Assembly: GCA_030524705.1 (NCBI GenBank)
Contig: JAUNGD010000005.1
Coordinates: 1-64,000 of the forward strand
Length of the DNA stretch: 64,000 bases
Source: Lachnospiraceae bacterium
Lineage (GTDB): Bacteria; Bacillota; Clostridia; Lachnospirales; Lachnospiraceae
Direction: 5' to 3'
How positions within the stretch are numbered: position 1 is the stretch's first letter; each line of letters starts with the position of its first letter. Shown piece by piece: positions 53,587 through 61,636 of this stretch. Under the pieces are notes generated by a model that was not told where the DNA came from, ran no database searches, and saw only the letters and a list, made by a program, of their open reading frames with translations. Position numbers and translations under genes: made by a program.

Positions 53587-54144
53587 ATGGAAAAACACAT
53601 TACGCTGCCCCTCACAGAAGAGCTGGCAAAGACATTACATGCAGGTGATTCCGTATACCTCACCGGCACGATCTACACCTCCCGGGATGCGGGACACAAG
53701 AGAATGTGCGAAGCACTGGCTAGAGGCGAGGAGCTTCCCTTTGACCCGACGGATGCGACTATTTACTATGTAGGCCCCACACCGGCGAAGCCGGGAGCCG
53801 TCATCGGTTCTGCAGGTCCCACCACCAGCGGACGTATGGATGCGTATGCGCCGACTATGATGTCTGTGGGAGCCAGAGGCATGATCGGCAAGGGAGCCCG
53901 TCTGCCGGAGGTCGTGGAGGCGATGAAGAAATACAGCGGCGTTTACTTTGGAGCCATCGGAGGCGCCGGAGCGCTTCTGGCAAAATGCATCAAGAGCGCA
54001 GAGCTGATCGCATATGAGGATTTGGGAGCAGAGGCTCTTCGGAAGCTTTACGTAGAGGATATGCCGCTGGTGGTAATCATCGACAGCGAGGGCAACAACC
54101 TCTATGAGATGGGACGGCAGGATTACCTGAAAAACCGTCAGTAA
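53587..54144 (+). CDS. Fumarase class I, beta subunit
   Basis: 185 residues, matching the C-terminal half of class I fumarase: TGTIYTSRDAGHKRM, GPTTSGRMDAYAP, GKGARLPEV and GGAGALLAKCI. It forms the active site together with the alpha subunit whose gene ends one base before. Last gene of the cobalamin-regulated operon; a terminator follows. Confidence 0.92.
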   Translation: MEKHITLPLTEELAKTLHAGDSVYLTGTIYTSRDAGHKRMCEALARGEELPFDPTDATIYYVGPTPAKPGAVIGSAGPTTSGRMDAYAPTMMSVGARGMIGKGARLPEVVEAMKKYSGVYFGAIGGAGALLAKCIKSAELIAYEDLGAEALRKLYVEDMPLVVIIDSEGNNLYEMGRQDYLKNRQ

Positions 54145-54181
54145 AAAGGCATTAAAAAAAGCCCAGGAAAACGGGCAGAAG

Positions 54182-54224
54182 GGACAGTGACATTCGCAGA
54201 ACGCGGGTGTCGCTGTTCTTTTTT
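54182..54224 (+). terminator. Terminator of the fumarate operon
   Basis: GGACAGTGACA pairs with TGTCGCTGTTC around a 16-base loop, followed by TTTTTT; an outer GGCAGAA/TTCTGCC pairing extends it. Confidence 0.88.
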
Positions 54225-54340
54225 CTGCCTGCTATTTTATGATAGAAGTTGCGGTTAGAGAAGACCTTTGATAAAATTAGAGAAAGACGGAGATTCCGTA
54301 TCCACGGTCTATAGAAGAAAATAAGGTATAAAAGGCTTAT

Positions 54341-54400
54341 AAAAATGGAACGCTTTTTGGAACGCAATGGCAAAAATGGAACGCTTTTTGGAACGAAATG
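54341..54400. repeat. Two 29-base direct repeats upstream of the nucleoside operon
   Basis: AAAAATGGAACGCTTTTTGG then AACGNAATG occurs at 54341-54369 and 54372-54400, with one difference. A related GAAACGCTTT lies at 54421. They sit about 95-150 bases before the promoter, as tandem regulator sites might. The rest of 54225-54658 shows no gene. Confidence 0.75.
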
Positions 54401-54493
54401 ATAAATCTTGTACGGGATTTGAAACGCTTTCCGATGGAGATTATCATGAATATTTTTATACAGTGCTTTGGCAATTCTGTTTCAGACTTTTTA

Positions 54494-54522
54494 TAGACAC
54501 CGGCCAAAAAATCTGATATAAT
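54494..54522 (+). promoter_or_regulatory. Promoter of the nucleoside operon
   Basis: TAGACA (5 of 6), exactly 17 bases, and a perfect TATAAT. Confidence 0.85.
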
Positions 54523-54529
54523 TTTATTG

Positions 54530-54570
54530 AAATTTTCAGAAAAAAGTTGAAATGCTGTTCTGAAAATTTT
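54530..54570 (+). promoter_or_regulatory. Perfect 12-bp dyad at the nucleoside operon start
   Basis: AAATTTTCAGAA (54530-54541) and TTCTGAAAATTT (54558-54569) are perfect complements with a 16-base loop, beginning 8 bases after the -10. This could be an operator over the transcription start or a 5'-end mRNA hairpin; only a short T-run follows. Confidence 0.65.
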
Positions 54571-54658
54571 TTGGAGTTAGGACATTATTCTAAACCAGGA
54601 AAATGAAGAAGACTGAAAATGTGCAAATTGACAGCATGCAGGAAGGGAGCGTGGTCGG

Positions 54659-55438
54659 ATGAATTATTCAGAGGATCCTGGTAAACAGTACCATCTTCAG
54701 GTAGGAAAGGGCGATGTCGGCCGCTATGTGATCATGCCCGGCGACCCGAAGCGCTGTGCTAAGATTGCGAAGTATTTTGACGATGCGGAGCTGATTGCGG
54801 ACAGCAGGGAGTACGTTACATACACGGGCTATCTGGACGGTGTAAAGGTCAGCGTGACCTCCACAGGGATCGGGGGGCCCTCCGCCTCCATCGCCATGGA
54901 AGAGCTTGCCATGGTGGGAGCAGATACCTTTATACGGATCGGGACCTGCGGCGGAATGCAGCTTGGCGTGAAAAGCGGTGATATTGTTATTGCCAGTGGA
55001 GCGATCCGCATGGAGGGAACCAGCAGGGAGTATGCGCCGATCGAATTTCCTGCTGTGGCAGATATTGGGATCACGAATGCTCTGATCGGGGCGGCCCGGG
55101 ATCTGGGGACGAATTACCATGTGGGCGTTGTTCAGTGCAAGGACGCCTTTTACGGACAGCATTCACCGGAGACAAAGCCCGTAAGCTACGAGCTTTTGAA
55201 CAAGTGGGAGGCGTGGAAGCGGCTTGGCTGCCTGGCGTCCGAGATGGAGTCGGCGGCTTTGTTTATCGTAGCCAGTTCACTGAAGGTCCGGGCAGGCTCC
55301 GTATTTCTGGTGGTGGCCAACCAGGAGCGCGAAAAGGAAGGCTTGGACAATCCTGTGGTGCATGATACGGATATGGCGATCCGCACTGCGGTAGAAGCCA
55401 TCCGCAGACTGATAAAGGAAGACGGACAGGGGCAGTAA
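54659..55438 (+). CDS. udp: Uridine phosphorylase
   Basis: A 259-residue nucleoside phosphorylase of the NP-I family. Phosphate and nucleoside sites are visible: [29 protein letters not shown], and [20 protein letters not shown]. The EMESA motif and the QxRE-type loop ([12 protein letters not shown]) fit uridine phosphorylases over purine-specific enzymes. It splits uridine (or deoxyuridine) to base and ribose-1-phosphate. It leads the nucleoside operon. Confidence 0.88.
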   Translation: MNYSEDPGKQYHLQVGKGDVGRYVIMPGDPKRCAKIAKYFDDAELIADSREYVTYTGYLDGVKVSVTSTGIGGPSASIAMEELAMVGADTFIRIGTCGGMQLGVKSGDIVIASGAIRMEGTSREYAPIEFPAVADIGITNALIGAARDLGTNYHVGVVQCKDAFYGQHSPETKPVSYELLNKWEAWKRLGCLASEMESAALFIVASSLKVRAGSVFLVVANQEREKEGLDNPVVHDTDMAIRTAVEAIRRLIKEDGQGQ

Positions 55439-55501
55439 GGTCCCGGCAGCTAATTATGTGGATCAGGCATAATGCCTGCAATATAGAAAGGAGAAAAACA
55501 A

Positions 55502-56518
55502 ATGAATAAGAAAGTATTGGCAGTAGTATTGACAACAGCAATGGCAGCAATGGCAGTGCCCACTGTTTCCATGGCAGACGGAGAAGAATTTAAGGTAGGT
55601 CTTGTGACAGACGTCGGCGGTGTAAACGACGGCTCCTTCAACCAGTCCGCATGGGAAGGACTTCAGAGAGCAATGGACGAGCTGGGCATCGAGGCAAATT
55701 ACCTTGAGTCTTCCACAGACGCCGATTATATTCCGAACATTGAGACATTTATTGATGAGGAATATGATCTGGTTATCAGCGTAGGCTACATGCTGGCAGA
55801 CGCTACAAGAGCAGCAGCAGAAGAAAACCCGGACTGCAAATTTGCAATTATTGATGACTCAAGCATCGACCTGGACAACGTTACCTGCCTGATGTTCAGA
55901 CAGGAGCAGGCTTCCTACCTTGTAGGATACGTAGCAGGCCTTATGACGAAGACAAACAACATCGGCTTCGTGCTTGGTATGGCAAATGAGACGATGCATC
56001 AGTTCGGATACGGATACTGCGCAGGCGCTTTGGACGCAAACCCGGATATCACGATCCAGCAGTTCAACGCGAACTCCTTTGCTGACTCTGCAACAGGAAA
56101 GACAAATGCAAACACAGCAATCACCAACGGCGCAGATATTATCTTCCATGCGGCAGGCGCAACAGGTCTCGGCGTGATCGAGGCATGCCAGGAGGCTGGT
56201 ATCTATGCGATCGGCGTAGACAGCGACCAGTCCTCCATCGCACCGGATACAATCATCACCTCTGCTATGAAGAGAGTAGACAACTCCGTATATGATTCTG
56301 TAGCAGCTCTGATAGACGGCACACTGGAAGGCGGCGTTAAGACATATGACCTGGCAGCAGGCGGCGTAGATATTGCTCCGACACAGGATCTGCTTCCGGA
56401 AGATGTTATCACAGCAGTAAACGAAGTAAAAGAAAAGATCATCAGCGGCGAGGTTACTGTTCCGTCCAACAAGGAAGAGTTTGAAGCTGCATACGGTGAC
56501 GTATACGTATTGGATTAA
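55502..56518 (+). CDS. BMP-family nucleoside-binding protein without lipobox
   Basis: A 338-residue Bmp (PnrA-like) solute-binding protein. A signal peptide ending SMADGEE precedes KVGLVTDVGGVNDGSFNQSA, the family's nucleoside-site motif; LGMANETMHQFGYGYCAG and HAAGATGLGVIEACQEA follow. No cysteine follows the signal sequence, so it lacks the normal lipid anchor of this family. It serves the ABC transporter encoded at 59.0-62.6 kb, although the glycyl radical genes lie between. Confidence 0.92.
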   Translation: MNKKVLAVVLTTAMAAMAVPTVSMADGEEFKVGLVTDVGGVNDGSFNQSAWEGLQRAMDELGIEANYLESSTDADYIPNIETFIDEEYDLVISVGYMLADATRAAAEENPDCKFAIIDDSSIDLDNVTCLMFRQEQASYLVGYVAGLMTKTNNIGFVLGMANETMHQFGYGYCAGALDANPDITIQQFNANSFADSATGKTNANTAITNGADIIFHAAGATGLGVIEACQEAGIYAIGVDSDQSSIAPDTIITSAMKRVDNSVYDSVAALIDGTLEGGVKTYDLAAGGVDIAPTQDLLPEDVITAVNEVKEKIISGEVTVPSNKEEFEAAYGDVYVLD

Positions 56519-56523
56519 TAAAA

Positions 56524-58068
56524 ATGAGAGAAATTTCAATGGAGCGGGTGAATGAGACCCGGGAAAAGATTCTGGAGATTATCAAAAGTCCATCCCTGAC
56601 CCATGAGCAGAAGGTGACAAATCTGGCAGGCCAGGCGGATTCCCTTATGGAGGTTCTGGATTTGCCGGAGGGTCTGGATGAGCTGCTGAATGCTCCGGGC
56701 GAAGCACAATGTATCTGCGACCTTTCCGAGGGGCACGCACCCATGCGCCCGCGGTATATTGTTCCAGATTACGAAAAATTTATGAAGGAGGGGAGCTGCT
56801 TTCTGCAGCTTGCCCCTCCCACTGATTTATATGAAGCGCTGGACCATCTGCTGATCCTTTACAAGCATGTACCCAGCGTTACAAATTATCCCGTTTTTGT
56901 GGGACATCTTGACCGGCTTCTGGAGCCGTTTATTGATACGGTGGAGGAGGCCCAGGCCAAAAAGCTTCTAAAAATGTTCATGACGCATATTGACCGGACC
57001 GTTTTGGATTCCTTTTCCCATGCGAATATCGGCCCGGCGCCGACGAAGGCCGGAAGGCTGCTGCTGGAGGTGGAGGCTGAGCTGGAGAATGCCGTTCCGA
57101 ACCTGACGCTGAAATACGAAGAGGGCGTGACGGACGATGCATTCATGCTGAAGGCGATTGACTGTGCGCTGCACAGCGCGAAGCCAAGCTTTGCCAACCA
57201 CGCAATGTTCCGCAGCGAGCTGACGGAGGACTATGTGATCGCAAGCTGCTACAACGGCTTGCCGCTGGGAGGCGGCTCTTATACGCTCTGCCGTCTGATC
57301 CTGGGCAATATCGCAAAGCGCTCCTCTGGTATTCAGGATTTTGAGGAGAATCAGCTTCCTTACGTCATGGATATTATGGCCCGCTATATGGATGAGCGGA
57401 TCCGTTTTGAAGTAGAAGAAAGCGGATTTTTTGAGAACAATTTCCTGGCAAAGGAGGGCCTGATCCACAGAGACCGGTTTACCGCAATGTTCGGGCTGGT
57501 GGGTCTTGCGGACTGCGTCAATCTCCTTCTTGAAAAAGAGGGTAAGAGCGGACGCTTCGGCCACGACGAAAATGCCAACGATCTCGGAGTGGAGATCATG
57601 GAGATCATTCAGAAATTTAATGATGCACACGTCAATCCATACTGTGAGGTGACCGGAGGCCATTTCCTTCTGCACGCCCAGGTGGGCCTGGCGGAGGATC
57701 AGAATGTGACGCCGGGAACGCGTATCCCTATTGGAGAGGAGCCGGAGGAGCTGATCGACCAGCTTCTGGTGCTCAGCCGCTTCCACAAATATTTCCCCTC
57801 CGGGACAGGCGATATTTTCTCCATCGACCTGACGGTACACAAAAATCCAGAGTACGTTCTGGATATTATAAAGGGTGCTTTCAAGAAAGACCTGCGGTAT
57901 CTGTCCTTCTATTCCAGCGACAGCGATGTGATCCGGGTGACCGGATATCTGGTGAAACGCTCCGAGATGGAGAAGCTGGATCAAGGGCTGGCGGTGCTGC
58001 AGGATACGACGGCCTTGGGACTCGGCGCGTCGAAGAACGGCCATATTCTGGAAAGAAAGGTACGCTGA
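56524..58068 (+). CDS. yjjI: YjjI-family glycyl radical enzyme
   Basis: 514 residues of the YjjI (DUF3029) glycyl-radical family, whose reaction is not established to my knowledge. The radical glycine is in VIRVTGYLVKRSE near the C-terminus, about 45 residues from the end; the likely thiyl cysteine is in IASCYNGLPLGGG. The activase gene follows with one-base stop/start overlap. In E. coli yjjI lies next to the deo nucleoside genes; here it lies inside a nucleoside operon, suggesting a role in nucleoside or deoxyribose catabolism. ATG at 56524 is used; ATG at 56539 is an alternative. Confidence 0.85.
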   Translation: MREISMERVNETREKILEIIKSPSLTHEQKVTNLAGQADSLMEVLDLPEGLDELLNAPGEAQCICDLSEGHAPMRPRYIVPDYEKFMKEGSCFLQLAPPTDLYEALDHLLILYKHVPSVTNYPVFVGHLDRLLEPFIDTVEEAQAKKLLKMFMTHIDRTVLDSFSHANIGPAPTKAGRLLLEVEAELENAVPNLTLKYEEGVTDDAFMLKAIDCALHSAKPSFANHAMFRSELTEDYVIASCYNGLPLGGGSYTLCRLILGNIAKRSSGIQDFEENQLPYVMDIMARYMDERIRFEVEESGFFENNFLAKEGLIHRDRFTAMFGLVGLADCVNLLLEKEGKSGRFGHDENANDLGVEIMEIIQKFNDAHVNPYCEVTGGHFLLHAQVGLAEDQNVTPGTRIPIGEEPEELIDQLLVLSRFHKYFPSGTGDIFSIDLTVHKNPEYVLDIIKGAFKKDLRYLSFYSSDSDVIRVTGYLVKRSEMEKLDQGLAVLQDTTALGLGASKNGHILERKVR

Positions 58069-58910
58069 TGAAGGCGGTGGTGAACCGTATTATTCCCTTC
58101 AGCAGCGTGGACGGGCCGGGGAACCGGACTGCAATTTTCCTGCAGGGCTGTAATATCAACTGTAAATACTGCCACAATCCAGAGACCAGAGGGCTCTGTA
58201 TCGGATGCGGAAGCTGTGTGGAGCAATGTCCCGTGGGCGCATTGTCTCGGACGGCGGAGGGCAGGATACGGTATGATGCTTCAAAGTGTGTCCAGTGCGA
58301 TACGTGCATTCACGTATGCCCTCACGACAGCTCTCCGAGGACCTGGGAGATGTCGCCGGAGGAGGCATATGAGAAGGTAAAACGTCAGATTCCCTTTATC
58401 CGGGGAATTACTGTTTCCGGGGGAGAATGCATGCTGCAGCCGGATTTTCTTCTGGAGCTGTTTCGGCTGGCAGGAAAAGACGGCCTTACGACTATGATAG
58501 ACAGCAACGGGACGATTCCGTTTTGGGAATTTCCAGAGCTGCTTTCAGTGACGGACGGCGTGATGCTGGATATCAAGGCCTTTGGGGCGAAGGAGCACCA
58601 AAGGATCACGGAGGCTTCGAACGATACGGTCCTGAAGAACGCCGTATATCTGGCGGAGCAATCCAAATTGTATGAGGTGCGGTGCGTGATTGTGCCGGAT
58701 CTGTATGACGCGGAGCAGAGTATCCGTGATATGGGAAAATTCCTGGCGCCTTATTTGAAAATCCGTGAGTTTCGCATAAAAATAATTGCTTACAGACCGA
58801 TGGGAGTACGGGAAGCGTACTCCCATTATAGGATACCGGGGCGGGAATATCTGGACAGCCTGGCGGATATTTTGAGGGAATATGGTTTTAGGGACATAGT
58901 AATGATATAA
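58068..58910 (+). CDS. yjjW: YjjW-family glycyl radical enzyme activase
   Basis: A 280-residue radical SAM activase. The SAM cluster motif is CNINCKYC; a ferredoxin-like insert follows with CIGCGSCVEQC and CVQCDTCIHVC, as in activases with two extra 4Fe-4S clusters. TVSGGECMLQP is the glycine-rich SAM-binding motif. It would abstract a hydrogen from the YjjI glycine to make the radical, under strictly anaerobic conditions. Start ATG shares its A with the yjjI stop. Confidence 0.9.
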   Translation: MKAVVNRIIPFSSVDGPGNRTAIFLQGCNINCKYCHNPETRGLCIGCGSCVEQCPVGALSRTAEGRIRYDASKCVQCDTCIHVCPHDSSPRTWEMSPEEAYEKVKRQIPFIRGITVSGGECMLQPDFLLELFRLAGKDGLTTMIDSNGTIPFWEFPELLSVTDGVMLDIKAFGAKEHQRITEASNDTVLKNAVYLAEQSKLYEVRCVIVPDLYDAEQSIRDMGKFLAPYLKIREFRIKIIAYRPMGVREAYSHYRIPGREYLDSLADILREYGFRDIVMI

Positions 58911-58964
58911 AGGTGATGGAAAGGTAATAGAACGGTAATAGAAAGATAATAGAACGGTAATAGA
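58910..58964 (+). repeat. Five 11-bp tandem repeats
   Basis: The unit is AAGGTAATAGA with variants (AAGGTGATGGA, AAGGTAATAGA, ACGGTAATAGA, AAGATAATAGA, ACGGTAATAGA), exactly 11 bases each, in the gap between yjjW and the ABC ATPase gene. No gene lies here. It could be a slippage-prone spacer that changes the distance or expression of the transporter genes. Confidence 0.85.
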
Positions 58965-59031
58965 GATGCCGGAGCTGTGCAGACCTCATGCGGCCGCAGA
59001 CCGGCAATTACAGGCGAGGAGGTAAGGGAGT

Positions 59032-60576
59032 TTGGGAAGAGTGAGCCATTTGGATGAAAGCAAAGTCGTAATCCGCATGAAAGACATTGTGAAAAAGTTT
59101 GGGGACTTTACTGCAAATGATCACATCAACCTGACCGTACATAAAGGCGAGGTACACGCGATTCTCGGCGAGAACGGAGCAGGAAAGAGCACCATGATGA
59201 ATGTGCTCTGCGGACTGTACAAGCCCACCAGCGGTCAGATTTTTATTAATGAAAAGGAAGTCCATTTTTCCAGTCCGAAGGATGCCATCGACATTGGAAT
59301 CGGTATGGTACACCAGCATTTTATGCTGATTCAGCCCTTCACCGTTACGGAGAATATTATTCTCGGTATGGAGCCGGTAAAGGGGCTTGTGGTGGACAAA
59401 GAGAGCGCCAGAAAAAAGGTCATGGAACTTTCCGAGCGCTACAATATGAAGGTTGACCCGGATGCAAAGATCGAGGATATTTCCGTCGGTATGCAGCAGA
59501 GGGTGGAGATCCTGAAGGTACTCTACAGAGGGGCGGATACGCTGATCCTGGATGAGCCCACCGCGTCTCTGACTCCGCAGGAGATCGAGGGACTGATGGA
59601 GATTATTCAGAATCTGACGGCGGACGGCAAGAGCGTGATCCTGATTACGCACAAATTAAAGGAGATCACGGCGTCCTCCGACAACTGTACGATCATCCGT
59701 CAAGGCAAATACATCAATACGGTGAAGGTGGATGAAGTAAACGAAAATGACCTGGCAGCCATGATGGTGGGCCGGGATGTGAATTTTAAGGTCGAAAAAA
59801 AGGAAATGACTCCGGGAGAGATCGTTCTCGACGTAAGGGATATCCGGGCAAAGGATTACCGGGATGTGGAGATCCTGAAGGGACTGAGCCTGAATGTCAG
59901 AAGAGGCGAGATCGTGGGACTGGCAGGCGTGGACGGCAACGGACAGACCGAGCTGGTGGAGGTCTTGACTGGGCTTCGCAAGGCAGAGTCTGGTCAGGTG
60001 ACGGTACTTGGAAGGGATGTATTCAACAAATCCCCGAAGGAGACCTTTGAGAGCGGTATTTCCAGTATTCCGGCGGATCGTCAGAAGCACGGCCTGATTC
60101 TGGATTTTTCTGTTGAGGACAATATGATCCTTCAGCATTTTGAGGAGGAGCCGTATTCCTCCAAAAAGTTTTTGAACCGGAAGGCGATCCGGGAGCACGC
60201 CACGGAGCTGATGGACAAATTTGACATCAGGCCCAGGGGGACTGAGGGCAATCCGGCAGGCACCCTGTCCGGCGGTAATCAGCAGAAGGTGATCATCAGC
60301 CGGGAAGTGACGAATGACAAGGAGCTTCTGATCGCGGTAAATCCGACGAGAGGCCTCGACGTCGGAGCCATTGAGTTTGTACATAAGTATCTTGTGGAGC
60401 AGAGGAACAAAAACCGTGCGATCCTGCTGGTTTCCTTTGAGCTGGACGAGATCATGAGTCTGTCAGACCGCATTGAGGTTATCTTTGACGGACAGATTAC
60501 CGGAAGCGTACCGGGTAAGGACGCGGATGAAAAAGAGTTGGGATTTATGATGGCGGGAGGTAAGAAGCATGAATAA
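59032..60576 (+). CDS. Nucleoside ABC transporter ATPase
   Basis: A 514-residue double-cassette ATPase of the BMP-linked nucleoside importers (NupA/YufO type). Cassette one: GENGAGKSTMM, ISVGMQQRVEILKVL, TLILDEPTASLT. Cassette two: GVDGNGQTELVE, LSGGNQQKVIISREV; the second Walker B reads LLIAVNPTRGLDV, with Asn at the catalytic Glu as is common in this group. The start is TTG at 59032, nine bases after AGGAGG. It overlaps the first permease gene by 8 bases. Confidence 0.92.
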   Translation: MGRVSHLDESKVVIRMKDIVKKFGDFTANDHINLTVHKGEVHAILGENGAGKSTMMNVLCGLYKPTSGQIFINEKEVHFSSPKDAIDIGIGMVHQHFMLIQPFTVTENIILGMEPVKGLVVDKESARKKVMELSERYNMKVDPDAKIEDISVGMQQRVEILKVLYRGADTLILDEPTASLTPQEIEGLMEIIQNLTADGKSVILITHKLKEITASSDNCTIIRQGKYINTVKVDEVNENDLAAMMVGRDVNFKVEKKEMTPGEIVLDVRDIRAKDYRDVEILKGLSLNVRRGEIVGLAGVDGNGQTELVEVLTGLRKAESGQVTVLGRDVFNKSPKETFESGISSIPADRQKHGLILDFSVEDNMILQHFEEEPYSSKKFLNRKAIREHATELMDKFDIRPRGTEGNPAGTLSGGNQQKVIISREVTNDKELLIAVNPTRGLDVGAIEFVHKYLVEQRNKNRAILLVSFELDEIMSLSDRIEVIFDGQITGSVPGKDADEKELGFMMAGGKKHE

Positions 60577-61636
60577 GAAAAAGAGTATTTTAGAGAGCAA
60601 TGTGCTTTATACCATTATCGCAATTATTGTAGGTTTTCTGATCGGAGCTGTCTTTCTTCTTATCGCGGGCATCAGCCCGGCGGTAGCCTATGCAAAGCTT
60701 TTGGACAGCGTATTCGGCAAACCGAAATATATGGTGTGGACGCTGATTTATGCCAGCCCGCTGATCTTCACGGGTCTGAGCGTTGCCTTTTCTTTCCGCA
60801 CCGGCGTATTCAATATCGGCGCGGAGGGACAGTTCGTTGTGGGAAGCCTTGCGGCGTGCGTCATCGGTATTCTTTTTGACCTCCCGGTGTGGATTCATGT
60901 GCCGCTCTGTATCATCGCGGCGGCGGCGGCCGGAATGGTCTGGTCCCTGCTGGTGGGCCTTTTGAAGGTAAAGCGGGGCATCCATGAGGTATTGTCCTTC
61001 ATCATGTTCAACTGGATCGCATTTTATCTGTCAAACTATGTGGTTAACCTGGCGGCTATCCACAAGGAAGGCGGCGGAGAGGCGACAAAGGATGTGCGGA
61101 GCACTGCCAGGATTCTGGTGCCGGAGGGACTGCGGGATGCGCTGGGCTGTACTGCGGCAAACTGGGGCATCGTCATGGCAGTGGTTGCGGCTATCATTAT
61201 CTGGGTAATTATTGAAAAAACGACTCTGGGCTATAAGCTGAAGGCGGTGGGCTTCAACAGCAGCGCGGCTTTGTATGCCGGCGTGAATTCTGACCGGTCC
61301 GTGCTGACGGCGCTGGGAATTTCCGGCGCTCTGGCAGGTCTCGGCGGAGCCGTACAGATCCTTGGCATGTCAGGACGCTTGAGCCAGTTCGCGGGACAGG
61401 AGGGCTATGGATTCGAGGGAATCACCGTGGCTCTGATCGGAGCGTCAAGCCCCATCGGCTGTATATTTGCAGGTATTTTCTACGGAGCCATGAAGTACGG
61501 CGGCTCCAAGCTCAGCATCATAAAGGCCCCGGCGGAGGTCGTGGACATCATCATGGGCTGCGTCATTTTGTTCATCGCAATTTCGCAGATCTTTAAGGTG
61601 CTGCTCGGAAAGCTTACGAAAAAGGAGGTAAAATAA
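60569..61636 (+). CDS. Nucleoside ABC transporter permease 1
   Basis: A 355-residue BPD_transp_2 permease (NupB/YufP type) with about ten helices. The family segment RTGVFNIGAEGQFVVGSLAA is near residue 75, and GYKLKAVGFNSSAALYAGVN forms the coupling loop. It pairs with the second permease directly downstream as a heterodimeric channel for nucleosides delivered by the Bmp protein. Confidence 0.92.
   Translation: MNKKKSILESNVLYTIIAIIVGFLIGAVFLLIAGISPAVAYAKLLDSVFGKPKYMVWTLIYASPLIFTGLSVAFSFRTGVFNIGAEGQFVVGSLAACVIGILFDLPVWIHVPLCIIAAAAAGMVWSLLVGLLKVKRGIHEVLSFIMFNWIAFYLSNYVVNLAAIHKEGGGEATKDVRSTARILVPEGLRDALGCTAANWGIVMAVVAAIIIWVIIEKTTLGYKLKAVGFNSSAALYAGVNSDRSVLTALGISGALAGLGGAVQILGMSGRLSQFAGQEGYGFEGITVALIGASSPIGCIFAGIFYGAMKYGGSKLSIIKAPAEVVDIIMGCVILFIAISQIFKVLLGKLTKKEVK

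Noticed and set aside
54341-54400. CRISPR-like 29-base repeats
   Set aside because: Only two copies separated by two bases, no spacer, in a promoter region.
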